Below, one piece after another: positions 1 through 9,173 of a stretch of 53,401 bases of DNA; within the stretch, counting starts at the first letter, position 1, and each line of letters opens with the position of its first letter. Made by a program: the position numbers and the translations under genes. Location: NCBI GenBank assembly GCA_015057705.1, contig SVDU01000030.1, forward strand, positions 1 to 53,401, in the 5' to 3' direction. This DNA is from Paenibacillaceae bacterium. GTDB lineage: Bacteria; Bacillota; Clostridia; Lachnospirales; Lachnospiraceae. The notes under the pieces were generated by a model. It searched no databases and was not told where the DNA came from. It saw nothing but the letters and a program-made list of their open reading frames with translations.

Positions 1-27
1 CATTGAAACAGCTCTAAACGTAAGAAA

Positions 28-55
28 GGGGCGGGATTCATACGAATCCCACCCC
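28..55 (-). terminator. GC-rich hairpin, probable terminator
   Basis: A 12-bp stem with one G-T wobble and loop ATAC. On the minus strand it is followed by a short T-rich run (TTTCTT). It lies downstream of the ABC-F gene as a second stop signal, or belongs to a gene left of the window. Confidence 0.55.
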
Positions 56-93
56 AACTATTGACAAAGAGCCATAATTTCATGAACAGGAAA

Positions 94-137
94 GCCGCTA
101 CGCTGCAGGTATCATAACAAACCTGCAGAGCAGCGGC
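94..137. terminator. Strong hairpin after the ABC-F gene
   Basis: A long stem (GCCGCT-CG-CTGCAGGT pairing with ACCTGCAG-AGCAGCGGC) begins a few bases past the ABC-F stop codon. The best T-run (TTTTTATT) is on the plus-strand side, so it may act in both directions. Confidence 0.7.
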
Positions 138-144
138 CTTTTTA

Positions 145-1785
145 TTACTGGTTTTCAGTCACCTGTTCTTCTGTCAAAGTAAATACCTGTCTCTTACGAG
201 CCATTTCATCACTTTCCAGATACTCGTCATAAGTAGTAATTTTATCAATCAGCTGACCGCCTACGATTTCCATAATGCGGTTTGCTGTAGTCTGTACGAT
301 CTGATGGTCACGAGAGGAAAAGAGGAGCACTCCCTGAAATTTCACCAGTCCGTTGTTCAATGCTGTAATGGATTCCATATCCAGGTGGTCTGTAGGCTCG
401 TCTAAAAGCAGCACGTTGGCACCGGTTATCATCAGCTTTGAAAGCATACAGCGGACTTTCTCACCACCGGACAAAACACGGACTTTCTTCACGCCGTCTT
501 CTCCGGCAAAGAGCATACGTCCAAGGAATCCACGGACATAAGTTGCCTCTTTCTCAGGAGAGTACTGGGTCAGCCAGTCCACGATGGTATCATCGTTATC
601 AAACTCTGCTGTGTTGTCTTTGGGGAAATAGCTCTGGGTTGTAGTAAGACCCCATTTATAATCGCCCTCATCTGGTTCCATCTCTCCGGAAAGGATCTTA
701 AACAGAACGGTTTTCGCAAGCTCATTAGGTCCTACAAAAGCCACCTTATCTTCTCTGGTGAGTGTAAAGGAAACGTGATCAAGAATCTTCACACCATCAA
801 TGGTCTTGGTTAAATCATTCACGGTAAGAACCTCATTACCAATCTCGCGTGCTGGACGGAAATCGATATAAGGATATTTACGGCTGGAAGGTTTAATATC
901 ATCCAGTTCGATTTTCTCTAAGGCACGTTTTCTGGAAGTAGCCTGCTTGGATTTGGAAGCATTGGCTGAGAAGCGCTGTATAAAATCCTGCAGCTCCTTA
1001 ATCTTTTCTTCTTTCTTCCTGTTGGCTTCCTTCATCTGCTTTACCATAAGCTGACTTGACTCATACCAGAAATCATAGTTACCGGCATACAGCTGGATCT
1101 TGCTGTAGTCAATATCCGCGATGTGGGTACAAACCTTGTTTAAGAAGTAACGGTCATGGGAAACCACGATTACCGTATTCTCAAAGTTAATCAGGAACTC
1201 TTCCAGCCAGGCAATGGCATCCAGATCCAAATGGTTGGTCGGCTCATCTAAAAGAAGAATATCAGGATTGCCAAAGAGTGCCTGTGCAAGAAGCACTTTC
1301 ACCTTCTGGGCTCCGGTTAAATCCTTCATCAGTTTATAGTGTAAGTCAGTCTCAATTCCAAGACCGTTTAATAAGTTAGCTGCATCGGATTCCGCTTCCC
1401 AACCGTTCATGGTAGCGAATTCTCCCTCCAGATCTGCAGCCTTAATGCCATCTTCATCCGTGAAGTCCTCCTTCGCGTAGATGGCATCCTTTTCCTTCAT
1501 GATCTCATATAATCTTACATTTCCCATGATGACTGTATCAAGAACCTGACTCTCATCATATTTAAAATGGTCCTGTTTTAAGAAAGAAAGTCTCTGGCCT
1601 GGTGTGATTACAATATCACCCCCAGTAGGCTCCAGTTCCCCGGAAAGAATTTTTAAGAACGTGGATTTTCCGGCACCGTTGGCACCGATTAAGCCATAAC
1701 AGTTGCCTTCCGTAAACTTAATATTTACATCTTCAAACAATGCTTTTTTTCCAAGTCTTAATGTTACGTTATGTGCACTAATCAT
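145..1785 (-). CDS. ABC-F family ATPase (YkpA/YbiT-like)
   Basis: A soluble protein with two fused ATP-binding domains and no membrane segments, the ABC-F layout. Members act on ribosomes as translation factors or antibiotic-protection proteins. Domain 1 has Walker A GANGAGKS (residues 34-41), a variant signature LTGAQ (156-160), Walker B LLLDEP (about 177-182) and H-loop SHDR (about 209-212). A charged linker follows (about 245-300). Domain 2 has a degenerate P-loop, GPNELAKT (352-359), with normal signature LSGGE (438-442) and Walker B LLLDEP (459-464). The region after it reads SSRDHQ rather than SHDR. The degenerate second site resembles what I remember of the YkpA/YbiT branch. It is a single-gene unit. 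Whether it gives resistance cannot be told from sequence. Confidence 0.92.
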   Translation of the reverse strand: MISAHNVTLRLGKKALFEDVNIKFTEGNCYGLIGANGAGKSTFLKILSGELEPTGGDIVITPGQRLSFLKQDHFKYDESQVLDTVIMGNVRLYEIMKEKDAIYAKEDFTDEDGIKAADLEGEFATMNGWEAESDAANLLNGLGIETDLHYKLMKDLTGAQKVKVLLAQALFGNPDILLLDEPTNHLDLDAIAWLEEFLINFENTVIVVSHDRYFLNKVCTHIADIDYSKIQLYAGNYDFWYESSQLMVKQMKEANRKKEEKIKELQDFIQRFSANASKSKQATSRKRALEKIELDDIKPSSRKYPYIDFRPAREIGNEVLTVNDLTKTIDGVKILDHVSFTLTREDKVAFVGPNELAKTVLFKILSGEMEPDEGDYKWGLTTTQSYFPKDNTAEFDNDDTIVDWLTQYSPEKEATYVRGFLGRMLFAGEDGVKKVRVLSGGEKVRCMLSKLMITGANVLLLDEPTDHLDMESITALNNGLVKFQGVLLFSSRDHQIVQTTANRIMEIVGGQLIDKITTYDEYLESDEMARKRQVFTLTEEQVTENQ

Positions 1786-1919
1786 CTTAATTCCCTTTCT
1801 GAAATCTGGTTTTATTCCATATCGTAAGCTCTGCTTCTGATTTCAGCAAAGTCGTGGCCGAAATCATCAAAATAGGGGTCTTTTGGCCCCTTTTCTGTCA
1901 TCTCTCTTATTGTACATGA

Positions 1920-1972
1920 AAATCCCGAATTTGCAAGCTTTTTATCAAAAAAGCCCTGCCCATCCGGGATTT
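1920..1972 (-). terminator. Terminator of the lipoprotein gene
   Basis: AAATCCCG pairs with CGGGATTT across about 37 bases that include a smaller AAGC/GCTT stem and a run of six T on the minus strand. It sits directly after the stop of the gene at 1983. Confidence 0.55.
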
Positions 1973-1982
1973 ACACCTGGTT

Positions 1983-2627
1983 TTACTTCGCCGCTTCCAC
2001 CTTTAAGGGGAAGTTTGATTCACTGCCTGCATCATAGGTAACTGTCACATAGGTAACTTTTACCAAATCTCCGCTTCCGTTGCTGTCATCTGTAGCATTT
2101 CCAAGTACACCGGAATCCAGTCCTTCGCAGTTATCTTTGATAAATCCCATCTCTTTTGCTGAACCTGTATCGATGGTAAATGTACTCATGGCCTGATCCT
2201 TTACCGTTCCGGTCACTTCTTTTACTTCCATCTTATCCTGAGCATCAAGGACTAAAATCACCTTTGCATTGGTTGTGTCAGACCCTGAAATCTCACCTTT
2301 ATAGATGATGGAAACTTTCACATCCGGTTCCAGTGCGTAGGAGGTTTCCACTACAGCATTATCCAGATGAAAAACAGTTTTGGACTCTCCATCTAAAACG
2401 GTCATGGATTCCATATTATCAGATACCTCGGTGACTTTACCGGTTAATACCTTAAATTCTGCTGTACTTCCGGGTGCCTGGGTGCTTGCTGCCGGAGAAG
2501 TTTCATTTGAAGTTTCTGTCTGTGTAACGGTACCAGCTGCGTTTTGCGCCGGCTTTGATGATTTCCCGCAAGCCGATAATATAACTGCTGTGCAGACAGC
2601 TAATGCGATCATTAAGGTTCTTTTCAT
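1983..2627 (-). CDS. Predicted lipoprotein, unknown function
   Basis: 214 residues. A signal peptide ends in a lipobox, ILSAC with Cys20, so it should be anchored outside the membrane. A Ser/Thr/Ala-rich linker (about 22-55) precedes a globular domain rich in beta-type sequence, with repeated phrases such as LTGKVTEVSDN and VTGTVKDQ. These suggest small OB- or DUF-like folds, but I do not recognise a family. It is transcribed alone and has its own downstream hairpin. Confidence 0.75.
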   Translation of the reverse strand: MKRTLMIALAVCTAVILSACGKSSKPAQNAAGTVTQTETSNETSPAASTQAPGSTAEFKVLTGKVTEVSDNMESMTVLDGESKTVFHLDNAVVETSYALEPDVKVSIIYKGEISGSDTTNAKVILVLDAQDKMEVKEVTGTVKDQAMSTFTIDTGSAKEMGFIKDNCEGLDSGVLGNATDDSNGSGDLVKVTYVTVTYDAGSESNFPLKVEAAK

Positions 2628-2732
2628 AAAGCATCCTCTTTTCTATGTTTGCCATTTCCTGGTATATCCCATTTAGTATATCATCCGTTTGTGAAAAGTT
2701 TTTATCTTTTTTCTTAAGTTACTTTTATCTAT

Positions 2733-3095
2733 TTAATTACGAGCCCTGTCATTTCTAGCCAGGAGATACAAACAGTACTGGTTCATGCTGATCCCCTCTT
2801 TCTTTGAGTGTTCTGCTAATTCACGGTGTAACGACTTTGGTATTCTTAATTTGAACTGTCCGGAATACTTATTCAGATCATCTGGCTCAGGAATTTCACA
2901 ACCATCTTCAAGCATTGCTTCCAGCCAGGCTCTTTTGGCATCTTTGGCATTAGCAATTGCTCCTTCAATTGTCTCAGCACAGGTTATGCAGCCCCTTAAA
3001 TCCGGAAATGATACAACATATCCTCCCTCATCAGGATCTTCTATAATCTTTATTCTATAGTGCAGATTCATATAATCATCAATTGTTCTCATCAT
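2733..3095 (-). CDS. hicB: HicB-family antitoxin
   Basis: About 120 residues from the start chosen here, an ATG six bases after GAGG. The longer reading to 3137 overlaps the toxin too deeply. The N-terminal half is the HicB partial RNase-H fold (YRIKIIEDPDEGGYVVSFPDLRGC). The C-terminal part (FKLRIPKSLHRELAEHSKKEGISMNQY) is a ribbon-helix-helix DNA-binding domain, which in this family binds the operon's own promoter. It overlaps the end of the upstream HicA-like gene by 17 bases, typical of translational coupling. It should bind and neutralise HicA. Confidence 0.88.
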   Translation of the reverse strand: MMRTIDDYMNLHYRIKIIEDPDEGGYVVSFPDLRGCITCAETIEGAIANAKDAKRAWLEAMLEDGCEIPEPDDLNKYSGQFKLRIPKSLHRELAEHSKKEGISMNQYCLYLLARNDRARN

Positions 3096-3303
3096 CTGAT
3101 ACCTCACTTTCAACAATCTCTCTAACCATCTGTACATAAACTTTTTTTATTGGTTCATGCTTTGGCAAAGTAATTGGCATACACCCTGATTTTCGAAACG
3201 TATAATGACTACTTCCCCCCTTGGGTGATTTCATTTCATATCCATAGTACTCCAAGACACGCTGCAATTCACTAAATCGCAGGTCACATATGGTGTCAAT
3301 CAT
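3079..3303 (-). CDS. hicA: HicA-family mRNA interferase, start uncertain
   Basis: HicA toxins are small dsRNA-binding-fold ribonucleases. The conserved core is present: a helix LRFSELQRVLEYYGYE, then GGSSHYTFRKSG with the catalytic-type His, then ITLPKHEPIKKVYVQMV. The open frame runs up to 3348, but its first codons lie inside the terminator hairpin of the upstream transporter operon, so the ATG at 3303 is the first credible start. No good ribosome binding site precedes it, and the leader before LRFSEL is shorter and less regular than I expect for relatives. The toxin may therefore be weakly expressed or 5'-eroded. Confidence 0.75.
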   Translation of the reverse strand: MIDTICDLRFSELQRVLEYYGYEMKSPKGGSSHYTFRKSGCMPITLPKHEPIKKVYVQMVREIVESEVSDDENN

Positions 3304-3336
3304 ATTTTTAAAAATGAACCAAAGTACTAAAAATAA

Positions 3337-3370
3337 CCCCTGAACCACACATAATCATGTGTTCCAGGGG
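3337..3370 (-). terminator. Terminator of the amino acid ABC operon
   Basis: A large imperfect hairpin (CCCCTGAACCACACAT / ATGTGTTCCAGGGG) followed on the minus strand by TTATTTTTAG. It ends the transporter operon and covers the first codons of the longest HicA frame. Confidence 0.8.
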
Positions 3371-3399
3371 CTATCATAATATTCTCTATTATTTTATTC

Positions 3400-4164
3400 C
3401 TACAAAATATCTCCGTACCTTCCAAGAAAATTCTGTGTCCTGACATTGTTGGACGCAAACACTTCCTCCGGAGTCCCTTCCTCAACGATCACACCCTCTG
3501 CCATAAAAATTACCCGGTCAGAGATATCTCTGGCAAATGCCATCTCATGAGTGACAATTACCATGGCAATATGCAGATCGGCAAGGGATTTAATAACCTT
3601 AAGCACTTCACCGGTCAGCTCCGGATCCAGAGCAGAGGTAGGCTCATCAAAAAATAGAATCTTTGGGTTCAGAGCCAGTGCTCTGGCAATCGCCACCCTC
3701 TGGCACTGTCCACCAGAAAGCTGGCAGGGATAGGCATCTGCTTTATCAGCAAGTCCCATTTTCTGAAGAAGCTCCGCAGCCTCTTTTATGGCGTCCTCTT
3801 TGCTCCGTTTCTGAACATGGATTGGTGCATCAATGATATTATTTAAAACGGTCATATGAGGGAACAAATTAAAATTCTGAAAAACAAGACCGTAATTCTT
3901 CTGGATCTCTTTCAGTTTTTCCTTTTTAGCATAGACAGTCGTTCCGTCGCTTCCGTTCCACGCCGCCTTTTCTCCCAGATAAAACAGTTCTCCTTTATCC
4001 ATCTGTTCCAGCATTGTGGCACATCGAAGGAGCGTGGACTTTCCGGAACCGGAAGGCCCGATGACAGAAAGAATCTCTCCTTCTTTTACAGACAGAGAGA
4101 TGTCCCGAAGAACGTTCTGTTCATTAAATGATTTTTCCACATGGTTCATTTCCAGTACGTGCAT
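3400..4164 (-). CDS. Polar amino acid ABC transporter, ATP-binding protein
   Basis: 254 residues, the usual size for GlnQ/HisP-type ATPases. Walker [10 protein letters not shown] (36-44), Q-loop [13 protein letters not shown] (94-106), signature LSGGQ (149-153), Walker B ILFFDEP (169-175), and H-loop VTHEM are all intact. It powers uptake through the permease encoded just upstream. AGGAGG lies seven bases before the ATG. It is the last gene of the SBP-permease-ATPase operon. The substrate within the polar amino acid class cannot be assigned. Confidence 0.95.
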   Translation of the reverse strand: MHVLEMNHVEKSFNEQNVLRDISLSVKEGEILSVIGPSGSGKSTLLRCATMLEQMDKGELFYLGEKAAWNGSDGTTVYAKKEKLKEIQKNYGLVFQNFNLFPHMTVLNNIIDAPIHVQKRSKEDAIKEAAELLQKMGLADKADAYPCQLSGGQCQRVAIARALALNPKILFFDEPTSALDPELTGEVLKVIKSLADLHIAMVIVTHEMAFARDISDRVIFMAEGVIVEEGTPEEVFASNNVRTQNFLGRYGDIL

Positions 4165-4175
4165 TTCGATTCCTC

Positions 4176-4826
4176 CTATTGGTAATAATTCATCCGTTTT
4201 TCTATGTATTCCATCAGCATAGCCACTACCAGATTAAATACATAATAGAAAAGACCTGCTGCAACAAAGGGAATCAGGCTTGTCTGTGAGGACGCCAGCG
4301 CCTTGGCTACGGCAAACATCTCCAGTACGCTGATGGTAAACGCAAGGGAGGTATCCTTTACCAGAGTTATTACCTCGTTGGTGACTGACGGAAGAATCCG
4401 TTTTACTACCTGTGGAAAAATGATTCTAAAAAAGGTCTGATTCTTTGAGTATCCCAGAAGCTTTGCTGCCTCATACTGTCCGGCAGGCATGGATTGAATA
4501 CCACTTCTGTAGATTTCAGCAAAGTAAGCCGCATAGTTCATCACGAAACCGATAAATGCAGCCCAAAGTCGGTATCCGTTCCCCACCTTTACTCCAAAAA
4601 GGTAATAGGGACCGAAATACACCACCATAAGCTGAAGCATCAGAGGGGTTCCTCTCATGACTGAAATATAGAATTTAACAATGGCCTCTATGACCCGGTT
4701 TTTTGACATCCTCCCAAAGGAGACCAGAAGTCCCAGAGGAAGAGAAAAAATGAGTGTTACCAGAAAGATCTGGATACTGACCCACATTCCTCCTGCCAGT
4801 TGTGTTAGTATCTTTGTTAAAGCCAT
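4176..4826 (-). CDS. Polar amino acid ABC transporter, permease (HisM/GlnP type)
   Basis: 216 residues with about five hydrophobic helices. It carries the N-terminal motif [16 protein letters not shown], the [16 protein letters not shown] segment, and the EAA loop ([22 protein letters not shown]) that docks the ATPase. All are hallmarks of the HisM/GlnP family, which usually works as a homodimer or a pair. Only one permease gene is present, so a homodimer is likely. It lies between the binding protein and ATPase genes with short gaps. Confidence 0.94.
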   Translation of the reverse strand: MALTKILTQLAGGMWVSIQIFLVTLIFSLPLGLLVSFGRMSKNRVIEAIVKFYISVMRGTPLMLQLMVVYFGPYYLFGVKVGNGYRLWAAFIGFVMNYAAYFAEIYRSGIQSMPAGQYEAAKLLGYSKNQTFFRIIFPQVVKRILPSVTNEVITLVKDTSLAFTISVLEMFAVAKALASSQTSLIPFVAAGLFYYVFNLVVAMLMEYIEKRMNYYQ

Positions 4827-4849
4827 GATTGCCCCTCCGTCAGTATCAA

Positions 4850-5710
4850 TTATTTTCCTATTGTTGTTACATCCTTACCAAACCATTTTTCAGAAACGGT
4901 CTTTAAGGTTCCGTCTGTTGCCATTGCCTCCAGCTGCTCCTGCACCTTATCTTTTAATCCATCATTTCCCTTTTTAAAGCCAACTCCGTACTCCTCTGCT
5001 GCAAGTGCTTCATCAAGAATTACGAAATCTGACTTTCTCTGCTGAATCTGATAAGCAGCTACAATCTCATCCATAGCCACGCAGTTAACTGCTCCCATCT
5101 CCAGATCCATAAATGCAGTATTATAATCCGGTGTGGTCTGAAGTGTCTTAAATGTTTTGGCTAATGTATCATTATCCTTTAATGCAGCTTCTGCAGAAGA
5201 GTCCGCCTGTACCTCCACTACTTTTCCGGAAAGATCTGCAAGTGTCTTGATTCCGGAGTCCTTTGCCACAACAAAGACCTGTCTGTTTGCCATATAAGGC
5301 TTTGTCCATGTATAACCGTCTTCTCTTCCATTGATGGTAAATCCATTCCAGATACAGTCAATGTTGCCGCTTTCCAGTTCCATATCCTTTGCGTCCCAGG
5401 CGATTGGCTGAGCTACAAACTTTTTACCAAGGCGGTCTGCCACCTCTTTTGCAAGATCTAAGTCAAATCCTGTATACTCCCCATTGTCTCCCACAAATCC
5501 CATGGGAGGAAAGTCCTGATCAAATCCCACAGTAAACGTATCTTTTTCAGAAGCTGCCGAAGATGTTTCCTGTGCTTTTGTTGTCTCTGCAGATGAAGAC
5601 TCTGCCTTTGTTGTCTCTGCCGCCGCAGGTGCTTCCTTTTTTCCTGCACAGCCGCTTAATAACGCTGCTGTTCCTAATATTGCTGCTGTCAGAATCACTA
5701 TTTTTTTCAT
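4850..5710 (-). CDS. Polar amino acid ABC transporter, substrate-binding lipoprotein
   Basis: 286 residues. The signal peptide ends with LLSGC (Cys21), then a Lys/Ser/Glu/Ala-rich linker to about residue 58, then a family 3 solute-binding domain. FTVGFDQDFPPMGFVGDNGEYTGFDLDLAKEVADRLG is the classic start of the fold; PIAWDAKDMELESGNIDCIWNGF and the second lobe ending in SEKWFGKD follow. It captures a polar or charged amino acid and delivers it to the membrane complex. It is the first gene of the operon, preceded by a GAGGAGG site. Confidence 0.95.
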   Translation of the reverse strand: MKKIVILTAAILGTAALLSGCAGKKEAPAAAETTKAESSSAETTKAQETSSAASEKDTFTVGFDQDFPPMGFVGDNGEYTGFDLDLAKEVADRLGKKFVAQPIAWDAKDMELESGNIDCIWNGFTINGREDGYTWTKPYMANRQVFVVAKDSGIKTLADLSGKVVEVQADSSAEAALKDNDTLAKTFKTLQTTPDYNTAFMDLEMGAVNCVAMDEIVAAYQIQQRKSDFVILDEALAAEEYGVGFKKGNDGLKDKVQEQLEAMATDGTLKTVSEKWFGKDVTTIGK

Positions 5711-5795
5711 AACATAAATCCTCCTCTATTTTCATGTGTTACCATGGTAGCACAGTAAAGTTTTTCTGTAAAGAAGAAATTTATGTATAATGGTT

Positions 5796-7385
5796 CTAAA
5801 ACCAGATAAAAGAAAGGATTATAATCAGTATTACAAGGGCTGCACCCCCACCAAGGAAAAAAGCAGGACTTATATTTCCATCTCTTTCCTCCCTGGAAGT
5901 TTGCGGCTCCGCCAGCATCCCCCAGGGACTCAGCACCAGAACTCCCTGAGGGGTATCTGAAGAATGTCCACTGTTTAAAAATTCCGTAAATTGGTTCCAA
6001 TCCCGTTCTATCTGTTTCCTGCCTTCCTTAAAATCCTCTGAAGGCTCTTTCTTACCTTTTGTAAAAAAAGGTTCCGGCTCTCCCTTAATTTCTGAAACTT
6101 CTTTTTTCTTTAGAAACTGCTGATAGGCGTAGCGAATCCCTTTATTGGCCGTCTCATTCACATCTGCCTTGGTCTGGTAAAGATTCATCATGTAATAAAA
6201 GATCCGGTATACATCCTTTGCTTCAAAAACCGTTTTTCTCCCACCGGAATATTTTAGAGAGGACTGGTTCACCATCTCCTGAATCAATTCATCGGTCATC
6301 CGGTCACAGGCTTCTCTTAAATCTATGGCGATCCCTTTTTCCGATCCCAGACCTGATACAAAGATCTGTGTTTTTATTGACATAAGAGCTGCTAAAAATC
6401 CCAAGAGCTCTTCGCTTTTACCAGACAGTCCTGATATCCTGAATAAATTTCCTTCCCGGTTTATGTAGGACGCAAATTGCTGTGCAACTTCCAGATCGCT
6501 TATTTCATATACCCTTCCCGTTTTCATGGGGGAAATGGTTAAGCTGGCTCCCTGGGCTTTTCCAGCTATTTTCTTGAAAGGCCCACCTTTCTCCAGAATC
6601 GACAAAGAAGTCTCATCCATCAGATTCCTGGCATACCCTGGATTATTTTTAATCGTTCCGGAGGCCGTCGGCTGGTAAATAATTCCCATATCAGTTTCAT
6701 TATCTACTGTAGTAACCGGAGTCCTGATTCCGCCATTATTAGAAGCAACTGCCTGCTTTCCCTCCACACCACTGCGTCCGAATATCTGATTCAGCTCTGC
6801 CTCCGTAAAATTTTTGCCCATAACACTTCGGCATATGGCTGCCCTCAATGCATTAATACTTACGGCAGATCCGTAAGTAGTTAACAGAAGCTCCAGATCT
6901 CCAAGCCGGGACATGAGAAGCTTTTGCAGCATCACAGACAATTCCTGATTGAGCTCCCCGCCTTCCTGTCCCTCTTGTGTTCCATGGGTGAGAATCGCTA
7001 AGAGAAGTTCCTCGTATAGTCTTGACAGCTCTTTTAATTCCTCCGAAAGTGGAAGAGTTTCAGATGGGGACCAGTCCGTTATTTCATGAAAGGCCTCCCT
7101 CCACTCTTCCTCATCCCAAATCTCAGGAGAATCACTCACTGAAGCAGTATCTCTGACAGACCTGGACTTTTCAGTTTTTTCAGATTCCGTTTTTGCTTCT
7201 TCCTTCATAGACTGAGTCTGAGCAGCCACCTGATTAAGCACAATTTCTCCTGCAATTAATTTCTCATTTGCTTTTAATGGTTCAACAGACAGATTCAAGT
7301 CTGCTTTTCCACTTACTTTACCCTCAGCTATCCCCTCTATCTTCAATTCCCCCGGGACAACAGAGTCCTGCGGCCTGATTTCCAT
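5796..7385 (-). CDS. Large hypothetical protein with C-terminal membrane anchor
   Basis: 529 residues, no family recognised. The N-terminal 120 residues are acidic and low in complexity. A central helical region follows (about 120-400, with ELEL, LRAAICRSVMG and AELNQIFGRSG patches). Then comes a Lys/Glu-rich stretch (about 405-460) and one C-terminal hydrophobic helix, FFLGGGAALVILIIILSFIW, ending almost at the last residue. With no signal peptide this looks like a tail-anchored cytosolic protein. It is 28 bases downstream of pyrC and probably the last gene of that operon. Function unknown. Confidence 0.7.
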   Translation of the reverse strand: MEIRPQDSVVPGELKIEGIAEGKVSGKADLNLSVEPLKANEKLIAGEIVLNQVAAQTQSMKEEAKTESEKTEKSRSVRDTASVSDSPEIWDEEEWREAFHEITDWSPSETLPLSEELKELSRLYEELLLAILTHGTQEGQEGGELNQELSVMLQKLLMSRLGDLELLLTTYGSAVSINALRAAICRSVMGKNFTEAELNQIFGRSGVEGKQAVASNNGGIRTPVTTVDNETDMGIIYQPTASGTIKNNPGYARNLMDETSLSILEKGGPFKKIAGKAQGASLTISPMKTGRVYEISDLEVAQQFASYINREGNLFRISGLSGKSEELLGFLAALMSIKTQIFVSGLGSEKGIAIDLREACDRMTDELIQEMVNQSSLKYSGGRKTVFEAKDVYRIFYYMMNLYQTKADVNETANKGIRYAYQQFLKKKEVSEIKGEPEPFFTKGKKEPSEDFKEGRKQIERDWNQFTEFLNSGHSSDTPQGVLVLSPWGMLAEPQTSREERDGNISPAFFLGGGAALVILIIILSFIWF

Positions 7386-7413
7386 CTCTTATCCTTTTCT
7401 CATGTTTATCCGA

Positions 7414-8703
7414 TTAATCCTGTTCAGCCTGGTAGACAATTTTACCTTTGCAGATGGTATATTTCACTTTTCCAAAAAGTTTTTCCCCGGTAAATGGAGA
7501 ATTGGATGATTTGGAGACATATTCACCTGCGGTCCATTCCTCGTTGGGATCAAATATTACCAGATCTGCTGCACCTCCGGTTTTCAGCATCCCACAGTCA
7601 AGACGATATAATTTTGCCGGATTAATACTCATCTTTTCCAACAGCTGCATCATGGTTAAATGGCCCTGACGAACCAAAGTGGTTACTCCCAGCCCAAGTG
7701 CCGTTTCCAGCCCGATAATTCCACTGGGAGCCTCCAGCAAAGGCCTGGCTTTCTCTTCCGTACTGTGAGGTGCGTGATCGGTGGCTATGATATCAATGCT
7801 GCCATTTTTAAGACCTTCTATTACAGCCATACGGTCTGCCTCAGTCCTAAGAGGAGGATTCATCTTAGCCAGACTTCCATAAGAAAGAACCGCCTCTTCT
7901 GTCAGTGTGAAATGGTGGGGTGTCACTTCTGCATAAACGTCTGCCCCTAAATCCTTTGCAAACTGTACCATACGTACCGATGCAGCAGAACTGATATGCT
8001 GAATATCTACCGCAGCCTTCGTGTGGAGAGCAAGCATACAGTCTCTTGCCACCAGACTATCCTCCGCCTCTGCAGGGGAACCATAAATACCAAGTTGGTC
8101 GGATACCGCCCCATGATTGATTCCGTTGTTCTCTATTAAAGCAGGATCTTCTTCATGAAAGCTTAAAGGGAGATTTAAACTGGCCGCTTTTTCCATGGCT
8201 CTTTTTACAAGCTCCGCATCCATCAGCGGTATCCCATCATCGGTAAAGCCTGCTGCTCCATGGGCTGCCAGTGCCTCCATATCAGTCAGCTCACGGCCCT
8301 TCATTCCTTTGGATACAGCTGCTGCATGGAGGACATGGATACCGGTTTTCTCCCCCTCTTTCTTTACATATTCTAACGTTTTAATATTATCAACAGGAGG
8401 CTTTGTATTAGCCATGCATACCACTGTTGTAAAACCACCTTTGGCTGCCGCTCTTGCACCTGTCTGGATATCTTCCTTGTAAGTAAGTCCCGGATCCCGG
8501 AAATGAACATGTACGTCCACAAGACCCGGCGCTGCGATAAGACCAGTACCATCAATTACCACATCATTTTTTGAAGTCCCTGCCCCAGGAGGATTTTGAT
8601 CCGTTCCCATCCCGGATATGATTCCATCTTCTATGCAGATATCCATATCCTGCTCTGTCCGGGTTGCCGGATCAATTACGTGAACATTTTTAATCCATAT
8701 CAT
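7414..8703 (-). CDS. pyrC: Dihydroorotase
   Basis: 429 residues, class I dihydroorotase. It cyclises carbamoyl aspartate to dihydroorotate in pyrimidine synthesis. The amidohydrolase metal site is intact: DVHVHFRDPG (His65, His67), SFHEED (His183), IQHIS (His236), and ATDHAPHS with catalytic Asp309. The MANTKPP substrate loop is at 98-103. The start ATG overlaps the stop of the upstream exporter gene by four bases (ATGA), so the two are translationally coupled. The other pyr genes are not in the window. No riboswitch or PyrR leader is visible. Confidence 0.95.
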   Translation of the reverse strand: MIWIKNVHVIDPATRTEQDMDICIEDGIISGMGTDQNPPGAGTSKNDVVIDGTGLIAAPGLVDVHVHFRDPGLTYKEDIQTGARAAAKGGFTTVVCMANTKPPVDNIKTLEYVKKEGEKTGIHVLHAAAVSKGMKGRELTDMEALAAHGAAGFTDDGIPLMDAELVKRAMEKAASLNLPLSFHEEDPALIENNGINHGAVSDQLGIYGSPAEAEDSLVARDCMLALHTKAAVDIQHISSAASVRMVQFAKDLGADVYAEVTPHHFTLTEEAVLSYGSLAKMNPPLRTEADRMAVIEGLKNGSIDIIATDHAPHSTEEKARPLLEAPSGIIGLETALGLGVTTLVRQGHLTMMQLLEKMSINPAKLYRLDCGMLKTGGAADLVIFDPNEEWTAGEYVSKSSNSPFTGEKLFGKVKYTICKGKIVYQAEQD

Positions 8704-9173
8704 CGTTTCTTTCTCCCTTTCTCTTTTAATGCCCGTTTATCCTTCTTTGCCGCAAAGCGGAAGAATCCCTGAGGCAGTTCAAAAACAAACACAATACCAA
8801 GCACAATCGCAACCGCCACTTTCAGAGCAAGAAACCCGGTTCGGGCTGCAAGTGCTAATTCGTCGGTTACAATATAGTAAGCAGTCCAGTATACCAGTGC
8901 ACCCGGAACTAATGGAAAAATACCGGAAATCAAAAAGATGGTGACCGGGCACTGTCTTCTGACCGCAAATATTCTGGAAAGAAGAATTACAGCAATGGTT
9001 GCAAACATAGCAGAGGCCGGCTCTGAAAATCCCTGTGCCAGCATGCTATATACGAACCAGCCTGTTCCCCCAATTAAACCGCAATAAGGGTAGTATATGG
9101 CAGGTACTCCAAACAGGAGGGCAAATGCAACCGTACCAAGGGCTGCAACTGCCATCTCACACACAGCCGTCAT
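8700..9173 (-). CDS. Threonine/serine exporter family, small subunit (DUF3815/ThrE_2)
   Basis: 157 residues with four to five hydrophobic helices. It includes the YPYCGLIGGTGWFVYS and FLISGIFPLVPGALVYW segments typical of the second half of ThrE-type exporters. In this split arrangement it pairs with the larger partner encoded just upstream, which overlaps it by four bases. The pair is predicted to export small neutral amino acids such as threonine or serine. That is family knowledge, not something seen here. The basic C-terminus (KKDKRALKEKGRKKR) should be cytosolic. Confidence 0.88.
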   Translation of the reverse strand: MTAVCEMAVAALGTVAFALLFGVPAIYYPYCGLIGGTGWFVYSMLAQGFSEPASAMFATIAVILLSRIFAVRRQCPVTIFLISGIFPLVPGALVYWTAYYIVTDELALAARTGFLALKVAVAIVLGIVFVFELPQGFFRFAAKKDKRALKEKGRKKR

